Origin: Amylostereum areolatum
Lineage: Eukaryota > Basidiomycota > Agaricomycetes > Russulales > Stereaceae
Length of the DNA stretch: 64,000 bases
NCBI GenBank assembly: GCA_012932865.1
Contig: SAXG01000010.1
Location: 1,099,484-1,163,483 of the forward strand
Reading direction: 5' to 3'
Shown here: in pieces, positions 22,140 through 33,124 of the stretch
How positions within the stretch are numbered: the stretch's first letter is position 1
How the letters are laid out: every line of letters starts with the position of its first letter
Notes under the pieces: generated by a model
What the model was told of the DNA's origin: nothing
Database searches by the model: none
The model's input: the letters and a program-made list of their open reading frames with translations, nothing else
Position numbers and translations under genes: made by a program

Positions 22140-23120
22140 TTCCCACCGTTACCCATGGAAACTGGCTAGTACATGGCTCCGCGCGCACGGTTTTGGTTAG
22201 CTTGTAAAACGTGCGGTGAAGAGATCATGGCGATGAGCGCGCCATCGACATCAACCAGCCTTAGCAGTAGGGAAGTATCCAGAACGATGCGGTATCGCTT
22301 GATGCATATAGGTCCACCTTGGACCACGATGCGAAGTTGAAGGTCGCAAAATGTTCGGTCCTAGGTCTGAGGCTTGAAGCTTGAGAGGCTGGACAGACGT
22401 TGGACGGAAAGGATGGGCGACACGTTCTCCGGGCATCTTCCTTCGACGAGATGGGCTAGAGAACGAGCTTCCTTGGAAAGGTATTCGGAGCCGAACTTGT
22501 TTGGATAGATACATGACGAGCCGGGGGACCGGAGGGACAGGCCACCGATACCTCAATGGTTCTCCATTGTGAGACCTTCGACGTTGTGGAGCGGCTAGCG
22601 TCTTCCGGCACTGGAACCGGAAATCTTAGAACAGCACAGAGCCTGCAGTTCAGGTATTAGCATGCAGCACGAAATGGTCATGAGTACTGATAAGTAGGCA
22701 CACGTACGAGCAGGAATCCAGGAAGTTTTGTCCCCAGGTGCCGGTAATATGAAGAGGCAGTGCTCGGCCGCCCCTTCGAGATTCGTTTGATATCCCAAAA
22801 CTTCAAGCACCCGATGAGCTCCGCCGACCACCACTAAACCCCCAGGACAAGGTGTATCGAACATCACAGACGAACCGCAACCAGGCTTTGACGGGCGTCC
22901 TTGGAACGGCGGAGAACACCAGGTCTTCTATCGTGGACGGTCTTGAAAGCTGGGTAGAGAACTGACAAAGACGTTGGGTGGTCGGCGATGCCGTGGTACA
23001 AGGCAGTGAAAAGCCATCGATCGAGTACTAAGAGCCAACTGGAATGGAGAGGCATCGATCCGTCAGGCGAACGATTATTGGTTTTGAGGAGATTGCGGTG
23101 CCGAAACGTCTTCACAGATT
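22140..23120 (-). CDS. Possible unknown multi-exon gene
   Basis: Several minus-strand segments look like real protein although no single frame spans them. Examples are CPGGLVVVGGAHRVLEVLGY with a good donor site right after DKTSWIPA (near 22709), NKFGSEYLSKEARSLAHLVE (near 22490), and IVLDTSLLLRLVDVDGALIA (near 22260). Short GT-AG introns could join some of them. I cannot build a full model, and I recognise no family. It could equally be a decayed gene. Confidence 0.3.
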
Positions 23121-24249
23121 TTCTTCACGAGAAATCGGGTGGGATGTGAGGGTAGCTTGAAGGATTGCGTAGACGGATATAGACGGCTCCCTATCGTACT
23201 TTGTCAGTTACATCGCTTTCCGGGGCGGGGACCGAGATTCATACCTTGAAAGTCTCCCACATTGATACATGGCTACTTTTCGGATGTTAAACCAGAGATT
23301 CTGGAACATTGGGGTCAGCACTTGAAGCAGGTTTCGAAGGCACGGGACCCACCTCGACCGAGAACCGATAATCAAAACATGAAATGTATTTCAGAAGCGT
23401 TGAAGACTGACTGGGGCTCGAATGGTCGAGTCCTAAAAAGAACCCAAATTAGCCAACCACACTCACTCTCGCAGGAGTTGAAGTTACACACCGAAACCGA
23501 AGTGAGCAGAAGCTATTCTCCGAGCTATCCTGGTTAGAACCGCAAAACATGAGGCTGTTATGAAGCAAGAGAGTCAGGGTGGCGCTCAGACGGAAGAGAA
23601 TGAATTGATCGGCGTACCCACCATGATACAAAGTTACTTGTTCCTTGAGCAAGAGTATTTTCTAGAGGGTATGTTGGAGGCACTGGAAGATGGACCTTGG
23701 AGGCGTGACGTGGTCGAGTGGAGATATTCGAAGGAAGCAAACTTGAAGCGACGCCGAAAGTGAACACCACGTTTTCTAGTGTCAAATGCCGCGTCACGCA
23801 ACGTCCGCTAGCAGGAGTAAAAGGCTTACCTTTATGCTATCCATAAGTGACGAACGAGTTCAGACCGGTAGAGATTGAGTGACAGGTTCCGAGACGACTA
23901 GTTCATTCTGAAGATAAGCTTGGCCAACCACCGGACAACTGAGACAGGCTGAGCCTAACAACGCATACATACAGTGCATATCTTCCCTTCCCTTCCGACT
24001 CATCCGGCCTCCAGCATAGTTCGTTCCTTTGGAGGATCTCGAACTTGCAGGATATGGTCACCACGTCAGGAGCCTTCGAGGGTTGAACGTTGGCCTTGCA
24101 GTTTCTGGCACGTTGGTGCAGAGGGAAGAATAATTTTGAGCCAGCGTTGACACGAGAAGGAACGCGGGCCGTCGAGGTGTAGAGAGATGACGGTTTGAGA
24201 GCAAAGGGGAGACCGCGATGATACTAGGAGTATTCTGAAGGAAGACGAG
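23121..24249. other. Stretch without a supportable gene
   Basis: Only short frames without motifs. No repeat or RNA gene is evident to me. Confidence 0.35.
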
Positions 24250-25560
24250 GGACGCGCGGAGATACATCTTTTTGAGATAGATGATCTTGGAAAGGAGATT
24301 TCAGAGAGCAGGTCGAAGCAGACGAAAGAAGGAACGCACCTGCTAATCAGTCCCTGTAGAAGGAAGCCATCTGTCCATAAATGGGTTCGGACACTGTTTT
24401 GTTCTCGCCAGTCCCTTCCCGGGGACCTTGCACATCGGACATAGCGTCATTTTATACGGATGCTTATCGAAACAACCTAGGAAAAAGATAGACTAAATAT
24501 TTAGCACGAAGTAAGGCGAAGTGTTAGGGACAACGCACTCTAAGTTGACAAGCCTATGACGCGGCGGCAACGCATCCTAGGGATATTCGTTTGACATTCG
24601 TCCTTGTCATTGAAGCTTGAAGCTTGAACGAGGTCCGCGAACCAGACTAGAGACTGTAGGGTCACCTTGATCGCGTGGCGGAGGGCGAAGTTGGAAAAGA
24701 CGTATGACTTGAAGCAGTTGGACACGAGGCCTGAGATGGCGTCGACTCGAGTTTTGGGTGCTGTTCGGACCGCTGCGACAGACAGGAAGGTCTTTTCGGA
24801 GGGAAAAAAGGGTGGTGGAGGACGACGTGGTGCAAATTTTCGACTTTTTTTGTCAACCTTCGTGTCAAGTTGATGCGAGCAAGTTGTATCGGAAGTCATT
24901 CGCATCTTGCATCTACAAAGTTCAAGCAAGTTCTGTGAGCAAGTCGAAGTATGCGAAAGAACGGAAGTCATACCAGCACATCGGCGGCAACCGAAGCTCC
25001 GTTCATCTTCACCGTCATCAATTCATCTCGGGCAAGTCTTGACACCCAACTGCCTAACTCAGAGAGCGCATCCTTTGGATCGGAGAGGAGTTTGAATGAA
25101 GCGTTCAACGTTCAAAGTTAGCACAGAATGACGCAGCAGGACGTGGACGACTCGCACCTGGCAAACCTAACTACTCTGACGTCGACCGTTTCGGGCTGTC
25201 GTCCATCTTATGTTCATCCTTGCGCTACGACGACTGAAATGCGAAGATTGACATGGAGGTGGAAGATCAGGATGTTGAAGGATGTTGAAGGATGTTGAAG
25301 ATGAACGATGAACTCCTGATGAAGTCAGAAGTTGTTGAACGTTGTCTCATTGGGTCACGGTCAGGGTCCCAACCGAGATCGCGTCTCGCCGATGCCCCGA
25401 CTCCGAGCCACGCCGTTGACGATTGCAGTGCGCACTGTGCACCCTCTGTGAACTCGTTCAGGCCCGAACTGCGACTCGAATCTGACGCAGGAGTGAGTCA
25501 GAAACCCCTATATGCGCTCGACAATTTATAACTGACCTCGAACTTCCAGCTGCAGTCAGA
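24250..25560 (-). pseudogene. Repeat module part A, copy 3 (unknown minus-strand gene, perhaps intact)
   Basis: This is the best preserved of the three A copies. A 143-codon minus-strand frame (24540-24971) ends at 24540, and an upstream segment near 25040 reads LGSWVSRLARDELMTVKMNG, parallel to LGSCLPRLVRNGTMTVEMKG in copy 2. Introns probably separate these parts. The upstream end has a possible TATA-like TTATAAATT on the minus strand near 25530 next to the shared AAACCCCTATATGCGCTC block. A 10-bp unit GATGTTGAAG is repeated three times at 25271-25300. The family is not recognised. Confidence 0.4.
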
Positions 25561-25824
25561 CTCCCCCTAGACTCCCGTGATCCCGAACCTCGACTCAGGA
25601 GGAGGTTGACGATAGGCCGGTCGTGTCTGCCTCGGGAAGACTACCAGGACTCGGAGTTGAATTCCATTGGGCCAGGCCACGGGCGAGTGCGGGAAAGGAG
25701 CAAGCTTTCGGTCGCTTCGCTGCCGATTATTTTTCAACCCGAACCACGTCCACGTAGTCTCCTAAAGCAGACGTCGATGGAGTCAACCCTCGTACCTCGG
25801 GATCCTCTCATCAGACGTCTGCTA

Positions 25825-25893
25825 CAGCCGTTTGCATAACCGACTGGAATCCGCGCGTCGAGAAACTTGTTTGTCAGAGCCAAACATTGCCTT
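25825..25893 (+). repeat. Left terminal inverted repeat of the Tc1-type element
   Basis: 69 bp identical to the reverse complement of 29777-29845, directly preceded by TA. Similarity beyond the 69 bp is patchy. Confidence 0.95.
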
Positions 25894-26391
25894 ATTGGGA
25901 GTGCTTATCACATTCGTCACGCAGTGACTCATTTGTGACTTCGTGCTGTTCAGGAGCGGGCTTCCTGATCTTTGCGATGACCATTGACGACATGTTCCAT
26001 CTACTTTCCACCCAAATGACCTCTCCAGAGTGATCAACACTCTCCGTGTCGGGCTTCGGGAGTCATGAAAACTCCTCATAGCTGGCCTAGAAGCCTTCAA
26101 TACCCTGAAAAACCTCAACAACGAGCACAAACCACCCTTGTTGCTTGGATACTCGGTGAGTGAGGAGTCGGGAGCCTCGGAGACGTCCCCCTCGTGGTCT
26201 TGGATGCTTACACTTAATTTGGATCTCTCTAGAAACCAAAACTGCGCATGATTGAAGGGCAACAACGAGGGTGGGATTCTGGTGGATGACAGGAGCACGG
26301 CGAAGTTGCGGTGAAGTTGGCGAAGATGATAAAAAGCCTCGGGTTTTGAGCTTGTGAGTTCCATCCCCATCTTTTTCCCGCTCCCTCCCTC

Positions 26392-28438
26392 ATGTCCTCT
26401 CCAGACCCTCGTGGACCGTCTCGTCCTTTGACACCGCGATTCGTTCCTTATCGACACCCGCAGGCTCCCCGACCTGTGTCGATCCACTGGCTTGTGAACC
26501 CGGGAGGGATTGGTACGTTACGTACCAGTAGAGTTTGTGTGCGGTGCTGACTTTCTCTAGATGGAGCGGTCAATCCTCCTCAATTCTACACATCCCAAGA
26601 TGAGATGGAGGAGTCGCGACAAGCCGGCTTCGCGCGCCTGTCGCCTCAAGATCAACGTCGTGTTCTCGATATGTTGACGGCACGATGGCAGGCTGCCAAC
26701 CCCGGAGTAGTTGCCCCAACGCTCGCCTCACTACCTCGAGTTCCGCTGCCCCCAGTTCCGCCGCCCCCAGGCCTGCCGCTGCCACCACCACCACCTCCAG
26801 GCCCACAGTTGCCGCCGCCGCCTCCACCTATGCCTCAACAGTCGGCACCAGTCGCCCTCCAGGCTAACTCCGGCACTCCCTTGGCTGGGAACACAAGCGA
26901 TGCCATTGGGTTTCTACCCTCCGCCCCAGGATCTGCTGCGTCGTCATCGAATGACCGTGCGTTGATCCATTCTTCATTAACAATGAGCATACTGACCAAT
27001 TACCTGCAGGCTACACCACACATTACACTGTCTATTACACCCCGGCTGTGCCACGTTCCGCGAAGGGCAAGAGCTCTGCGAGTTCAAAGAGGACTCACGA
27101 CACGAAGGTCACCACTGTCGCTATCACCCCGAGTACTCCGCGTGAGTCTCTCGTAGCTGAAGGCCTTCGTATCCATGGGTTGGATGGGCAGTTCTCCATC
27201 AACGTACCCTTCAAGATTCGTTGGACTGGTGTCAAGTAAGTTGTTCCGTCTATTGTTATACAAACATATACCTAAACGTTCTGTTACCTGCAGCAAGGGT
27301 GATGCATCAAGTGTCGATTCAGATGAAGACTGGTTCGCAATTCGGGAGGCCTTACTCCGTAAACGGCCTCGTGATGTCTACATCGAACTTGACCTTGACG
27401 CCATGGAGGCTTTCCGGCTGCGCAAGCGTGTATGTGGTTTCATCCCTGTTCTTCTGCTTTGACTAATATTGGGACTTGTAGCCGTTTGATGCCGTGCTCC
27501 AGCACGACAAGGAACTCGGACCAACGTGTGCTGGAACCGAGGTAAGCCTGCACGTATATTTAATGAACCTGCCAAACTTATTGTATTTCTCAGGTTCCAA
27601 ACACGGACTCGTACTCTGACTCGATCAAGCGTCAGGGTACTATCATTCTCGAGCTGAAGGAAATGTACAAGTGTGACAAGCATCGCGGCGAGCACAACGA
27701 GCAAGGCTTCTGTTATCCAACCCAAGATGGACACATTGGCCTTAATCGGAAGCGATTGAAGCGTTGGGCATCCGCTGTTGTGAGTAGCCTCTGTGAATAT
27801 GATCAATGCTGTACTGACCTTCTCTATCTCGATAGGATGCGAAAGAAACGACTGTCAAGTACCCTCCTAATACTGAGGAGTTTGATGGCGTGCGCGATGG
27901 TCGTCTGCGCCCGCACAAGGCCCGTGGACGTTCAGGCCCACATTCTGTGATGACACCTACCGCCACACCCGCTGCACCCACAGATGCCGCCACCGCTCTT
28001 GTCCCCGTCATCGCTGGCCTCGTCAATCAACAAAGTGCTATGATATCTGCTGTTCTCGGCATTTCTCCGCCTCCCCTTCCCTCCGCCGCAGGTTCATCGG
28101 CGACCCCCGCTTCCATGTTATCTCCAGCACCGCCTCCTGCCCTGCCTTTCTCTCCTATGCCTCGGCGTCAGGATGAGTTATATTACTTTTTCCTCACTAT
28201 CCTTGAACGTGATGGACATGACCTGTTGCAGTACCACTCCATGCTTGTTTCGGCGGAGATCACCCTTGAAACCTTGCCCTCGCTAGACCTTGACACCTTG
28301 GTGTCACTCACCGGGGGTGATAGCGATAGCCTGAGAGTTCTCGTTGCATCCGCAGAGCAATTCTCTAGGCGTTTACGCATGAAGAAAGACTATGTACGGT
28401 CTCTCTTTTCAGAGTACGATGTCTTCGGGGATAAGTGA
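26392..28438 (+). CDS. Passenger gene of the Tc1-type transposon, unknown function
   Basis: Seven exons (26392-26512, 26561-26956, 27010-27235, 27294-27429, 27482-27541, 27594-27779, 27836-28438) join in frame to 575 residues. The N-terminal part has a proline run, PPPGLPLPPPPPPGPQLPP (near residues 105-125). The middle is a globular region with HYTVYYTP and a cysteine/histidine motif CDKHRGEHNEQGFCY followed by a tryptophan-rich end (LKRWASAV). The C-terminal 90 residues look helical, resembling a SAM-like fold (ELYYFFLTIL ... ITLETLPSLDLDTLVSL). From memory, proteins with such a C..H..FCY and W region are common and unassigned in Agaricomycetes; no database check was possible. Its place inside the terminal repeats, convergent with the transposase, suggests a role in the element or a captured host gene. 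No function is assigned. Confidence 0.8.
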
Positions 28439-28604
28439 GTTTCTCGAACCTTTATAATGTTGCCTAATATTTTCTGTACATACACCATGCTGTCCTGACC
28501 CCCCACTCTTTACTACACTGCATAACCTTCCGCTAACCTACTACTCCCTCATCTGTCGCATAATCACCTCTGTCCATACATCTACCCCACGTTCGTTACC
28601 TACT

Positions 28605-29696
28605 TTACGAATACCCGCAGTTTGTAATCCAGCCAATGGCATCTTCATTCGTTATTTCTTCCATAGCAAGATGGATGAGTTCAGCGCGCATGTGAGGTCC
28701 AGTGAAGTGGCTTTCATTACGGCGCAAGAAGGCTTTGATACTACTGAAAGCTTGCTCGATGGGATTCATGTCGGGGGAGTATGGTGGTAGGTATATAAGC
28801 TTTGCACCTGTCATTAAAACTGGTTAGTATACCTTGAAGCCGGAGCTTTCAGACAGCACAACGCACCACAGTCATTCTCAATGATCTCCCGCACTTCGTC
28901 TCCATGATGAAAGGCAACATTATCCATGACTACCACAGAATTACGGCTTGGATTGTCTGGAGTATATGAGTTGAGAAGGGGTGCCTATATGAGCACAACA
29001 CAGGCATAAGCATGACACAGACATCCAGAAGAAATTGAAGCGTACAACATCCTCCCGCAGAAAATGGAGGAACCTCTCACGGTTGACTGATCCTTCGAGA
29101 AGATCCAAAGCAATGATCCCATCACAGGAGAGCACTGGGAGCATTGTCAGGCGTGTGCCATGGAAGAACAGGTCACGGCGGACGCATGCAGATCCCAGTG
29201 GTGCCCTTCCCATTGTCCGCTGATGTGCCCGATCATCCACCCCAGATTCATCCAACCAGACTATGCTCTCCATGGGTATATCCCCCCAAGCTGCATCCCA
29301 CATTGCGCGAACGGCATCGTTTCGTTCCAATGCCTCCTTTGATATCCGCTTGTGAGTGAGAGCAAGGCTGCGAACAGCGCGGGCGACGGTTGCAAGTGAA
29401 ACGTACACTCCGAGCTCCTTGTCAAGACGGTCTTGAATCTCGTCAAGAAACATTGCTGGCTCTTGGACCAACCAGGAGTTGATGGATGTGAGCTCTCCAA
29501 ATGAAAGGATGCGGGAGCGGCCATGGGACAACAGTCCATGGGGACTATGCACTGAACCTGTCTCGCGATAAAGGCGGAGGATTTCATAGACTGTGCTTTT
29601 TGAGCACTGCGCGAGTTCAGTGATCTCGGAGACTGTAAAACGCTCCCGCCATTCGACAATGCGTTCTCGAAGTTGAGGGTTAAGGGGAGGTGCCAT
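28605..29696 (-). CDS. Tc1/mariner-family DDE transposase
   Basis: Cuts and joins the terminal repeats of its transposon in the nucleus. Three exons (29696-29046, 28984-28867, 28807-28605) join to 323 residues. The N-terminal part is a helix-turn-helix DNA-binding region ([19 protein letters not shown]). The catalytic residues are Asp149 (WLDESGVD), Asp238 ([11 protein letters not shown]) and Glu274 ([11 protein letters not shown]), with 35 residues between the last two. All three are present, and both introns have GT-AG ends and keep the frame, so the enzyme looks functional. The start is the first ATG after the right terminal repeat, [13 protein letters not shown]. Confidence 0.9.
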
Positions 29697-29776
29697 TGCG
29701 GTCAGGACTCAAGACACTGCAAAGCTGACCTCGCGACGCACAGCTGTCACTCCCGCAGCAGACGTGATTTCCCGAA

Positions 29777-29845
29777 AAGGCAATGTTTGGCTCTGACAAA
29801 CAAGTTTCTCGACGCGCGGATTCCAGTCGGTTATGCAAACGGCTG
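29777..29845 (-). repeat. Right terminal inverted repeat of the Tc1-type element
   Basis: Perfect 69-bp inverted copy of 25825-25893, followed by TA at 29846-29847. Confidence 0.95.
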
Positions 29846-29847
29846 TA

Positions 29848-30868
29848 TCACTCGCGCGTCGTTGTCGAGAGTTCGGTCAGCCGAGCTTTGCCGAACTTCT
29901 CACGAAATGTTGAGGCTTATCCAAACGATAACCTGAAAATATGAAAATATGATTTGATATCTACAGTACAGGTGGTGTCTACAGTGGGTTCACAGCCTGC
30001 ACAATGAGCTGAGGTGTCTGTGTAGTAGCCGAAGGGTGCGGTGACAGATGCCGCTAAATTAGTAGTAGAGGCTGAGCCATCGACCTTGAATCCTGGAGCT
30101 TGAAGCTTGAAGCTTGAAGGCGGGATGTTTGCAGGGAAATTGATGGGCGGGAACTTTCTTCGATTCGGATATGAATAAGCTGGGACGAGGAGGAAGCGAT
30201 GCTGCAGGAGAAACAAGCATTTGCGCGTGCGAACAGTCACGTCGAGAGACCCAGGGATGGGTTCGCCTGGTAGAGCGCGGGGTAACCCTCTCGACAAGGT
30301 TCTGCTCGAGTATGTCCCGCACGTGGGCTTATGTCACGAGCTCGTGTTGGTCCGCGCCGACCGATGTCTCCTCGAAGAGGGTGGAAGAAGTGAGTCCCGA
30401 GTGGGTGAGTCCTGTCGATGGGGCCAAGGGAGGCGGACAGGGTTTGAGGTTGATAGCTGGAGGAGGAAGTGCGTGTAGCATGACTGCGTGAGGATCAGCA
30501 AAAGAATGGGATAAACGAGCAAGTGCCAGAGGGCCTGGTGCCAATGTTACGTGTTTGGAAGAGGAGGAAACGGCGGCGAGGGATGCATACAGACGAAGAG
30601 AACTTACTACTAAAAGTCATCCTGATTCTGCTGACGAGAATCCTGGGATCCTGACCCGGAAGTAGCGAGGTACATCGTTGTACACCCTCGGTGGATCCCA
30701 AACGACGCTGATGCTGATGTAGAAGGACGAGGAGACCTCAGGAAAGAATATACTAAGATTATGTTTGCAGGTTAGCACTGTAGCTGTAGGGCGGTCGGTG
30801 TTCGAAAAGAGACGTCACATGATATGCCGACCACCGGCTGACCGAACTCTCGACAAGGCTATCGCGAG
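29848..30868. mobile_element. Possible second TA-flanked DNA element without transposase
   Basis: A 21-bp perfect inverted repeat (TTGTCGAGAGTTCGGTCAGCC at 29862-29882, inverse at 30836-30856) bounds about 1 kb. Outward of it both sides still resemble each other (CTCGCG) and reach a TA (29846-29847 and 30869-30870). The left TA is also the target duplication of the Tc1-type element. The interior holds no transposase, only a triplicated GCTTGAA motif near 30096-30118. It could be a non-autonomous element beside which the larger transposon inserted, or a chance palindrome. Confidence 0.4.
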
Positions 30869-30879
30869 TAAAAGTAGAC

Positions 30880-32110
30880 TACGTCCACGACGACGCCCGA
30901 GGAGTCCCCGCTGTGTTCACTTTGCCCCTGGGAGATCCATATCTAGGAGTAGGTCTACTTCATCAATCGTTATCAGTGAGCTTCATGGTATCCATGGCTG
31001 CCCATACCGGCAACTCACCACCATTTTCTGTGCAATGTTTCCACGGCTTGCTCGGAAAATTGCTGTATCGTCGTCTTCGGGAAGGAAAAGAGGTATCCAA
31101 GCTCATGGTGAATGTCGAAGGCTTGTGGCTGAGTTCTCGCTGGTTTATGGACAGCTGAATGGTTTTCAAAGTAGTTGTTCGTCACGAGGTACGCCACCGC
31201 CGATTCCATCCCGGTCGCGAGCTCGTTGACCTAAAGGGATGCGCATAGTGTAGTTCGGCGCTAGAAGCAAGGGCTTTGGTCTAGCAGAGGGGATGTCGCC
31301 GTGTCGGGGTCCTCGTCGGAAAACAAGTCCGGGTTCAGAAACAGGTCGCCACAATTTGTCGCATCCGCAGAGATAAACCAGCAGGCCCGGCTGCTCGTAG
31401 GTCTCGTTGAATGAGCTATCAAGGAAGAACTCAAAGCGTACCTCGTCGACGTTAACGACCTCTGCTCGCTGGTGGGATGACGGGCGGACTTTTGGCATTC
31501 CATATTATCGTCTCGTCTGGGCCGTCCGGTCAGCGTCCGATAGACCTGGCGGGTAGGTTTGTAGCCTTGCGCTGTCCCGAGATAACCATGCGCGTGTCGA
31601 CCTTTCAGGCATCTCCCAGGTGAGCCTCGCCATCGTTGCACGCCGGAACCAAGCTTGATACTGTCGTCTGTATCTGTCGCTGCTGTCTAGGTTCTCTTGC
31701 CTGTCGACGTGGATAAGGAAGATGACAAGAAGTATGCCGTCTCGCCGTTTGGCGGCCAAAGAGCCTGAGCGTCTGCGATCTCCGGTCCGCCCACGGAATC
31801 CGGATATCCTCGTCCAAAAGTACTGCCCCGCACGGAAAGAGAACGTGTTCAGCCTTGCATATCACCCATCCTGCATTTCCCCTCTTCGTCTGCCCCCGAT
31901 TCATCGCGTTTGCGCCGGGCCGTCTTCGCCGAAGCGCCATGTCCAACCACGCGGGTCGAACGTACGGGTATGTTCACATCGTTCTATCGTTAATATCCTC
32001 GCCACGGTCCTGGAGGCGACTCTCTCCTCGTCTTCCGGTGGTCCGCACGGTGGAGCCACTCGCCGTATCACCTTCGCGGGAATTCAAAGGCGACGATAAG
32101 AGTGCCTTTT
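30880..32110 (-). pseudogene. Repeat module part B, copy 3 (unknown minus-strand gene)
   Basis: Homologous to 18650-20060: near 30980 both contain ATGGCTGCCCA after similar sequence, and the minus strand encodes RFEFFLDSSFNETYEQPG and LVYLCGCDKLWRPVSEP in a 110-codon frame (31166-31498). A second frame (LGYLFSFPKTTIQQFSEQAV, near 31100) may be the next exon. This copy may still be a gene, but I could not assemble a full model. The family is unknown. Confidence 0.4.
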
Positions 32111-32277
32111 CGTTCGATTTTGAATTGCCGCCGCGTGTATGAAGGATCAACTCAGGAATGCCGTGGGGGGGCACCGCCTGTGGGTTGCGTGGGGAAGGAT
32201 AAATGGCTGAGGTTCTGCTTTCTCCGTGTCCCATCTCTTCACCCCCTTTCCCACCCCTCTTCTCCTTCCACTGCTAC

Positions 32278-32931
32278 AATGACTTTGCTTGAACATTCCA
32301 AGTCCCCCAGCACGGCGTCGAAGACAAACGTCCTTCCTGGTACCATAGTCTCCATCGTCGCGTTCCTTGGTATGCCGTTCGTCAATTTGTTCGTTTGTCG
32401 TGCTCAGCTTCCTACCTTAGCATTGTTCGTTGGCGTCATAATCGTCTTCTATGGCATGAAACGCAGAGCTGCTCCTCAGTGGTTCACCTTCGTCGTCAAT
32501 GCCGTGATGCATACCTCCAAGAGTGAGTCATCGCGTCCCTTTGCACCGTCTTCCCTACTCCTTCCTTGTCTATTCTGTACCTATACCCCCCCCCCCTTCC
32601 CCGTCCCCCCGTCCACGATCTTATTTTACATTCTTCACACCTCTTTTTCTCTCTCGCCCGTCATAATTCTGCGGACGCAACTCTTATGCATTATTCAGGC
32701 ATGGGAAAATATTTAACATCCATCGCGAAGAGTATCAGCGACCCCGTTCGCAGACGCATCACGCCAATCGCGAGAGACCATCACAATGGGAACCATCGCA
32801 TGTTCATATCTTCGATGGACCAGTCTCCGTCATATGCCGCCTCTCCTGGTACCAGTAACTCGTCCGCTGTACCGTCGCGTATGGTCGTGGAGCCCGTTGG
32901 GGAAACATACCCTCTCTCTAGCCTGAATTAG
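32278..32931 (+). CDS. Single-pass membrane protein, module part C, copy 3
   Basis: Paralogue of the gene at 20413-21253, with introns at the same places before and after the membrane exon (about 32352-32421 and 32522-32697). The product has about 123 residues: a short N-terminus (MTLLEHSKSPSTASKTNVL), the transmembrane segment PGTIVSIVAFL..LFVGVIIVFYG followed by basic MKRR, and a tail ending VVEPVGETYPLSSLN. The tail is conserved with the paralogue (GNHRMFISSM against GNRRMFRSSM). It lacks the signal-peptide exon of the other copy, so topology and targeting may differ, or the start lies in an undetected upstream exon. Confidence 0.55.
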
Positions 32932-33124
32932 CGTCCATCGGCATTTATCTCTCCATCTCCTCAATCGCTGTGTGCTCGTATCATGTGGCTTGGATGATCA
33001 TTATACCCACCACGCAACTTCCCTAGCCTGTCACCTCTAAGTCTTGTCCTATGTCACCCTACTTACTCCGAAGCACCTGTACACTTATTACACCTCACAT
33101 ATATCTAACGTGAATGGTGGAGCT

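Larger units (their letters stand above)
25825..29845 (-). mobile_element. Tc1/mariner-type DNA transposon with passenger gene
   Basis: A 4021-bp element is bounded by 69-bp perfect inverted repeats (25825-25893 and 29777-29845), beginning CAGCCGTTTGCATAACCGAC, and flanked by TA on both sides (25823-25824 and 29846-29847), the Tc1/mariner target duplication. Inside lie a DDE transposase gene (minus strand) and a seven-exon passenger gene (plus strand), placed tail to tail. Both genes have complete frames and the terminal repeats are perfect, so the element looks young and possibly active. It interrupts the third copy of the A-B-C module. Confidence 0.92.
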
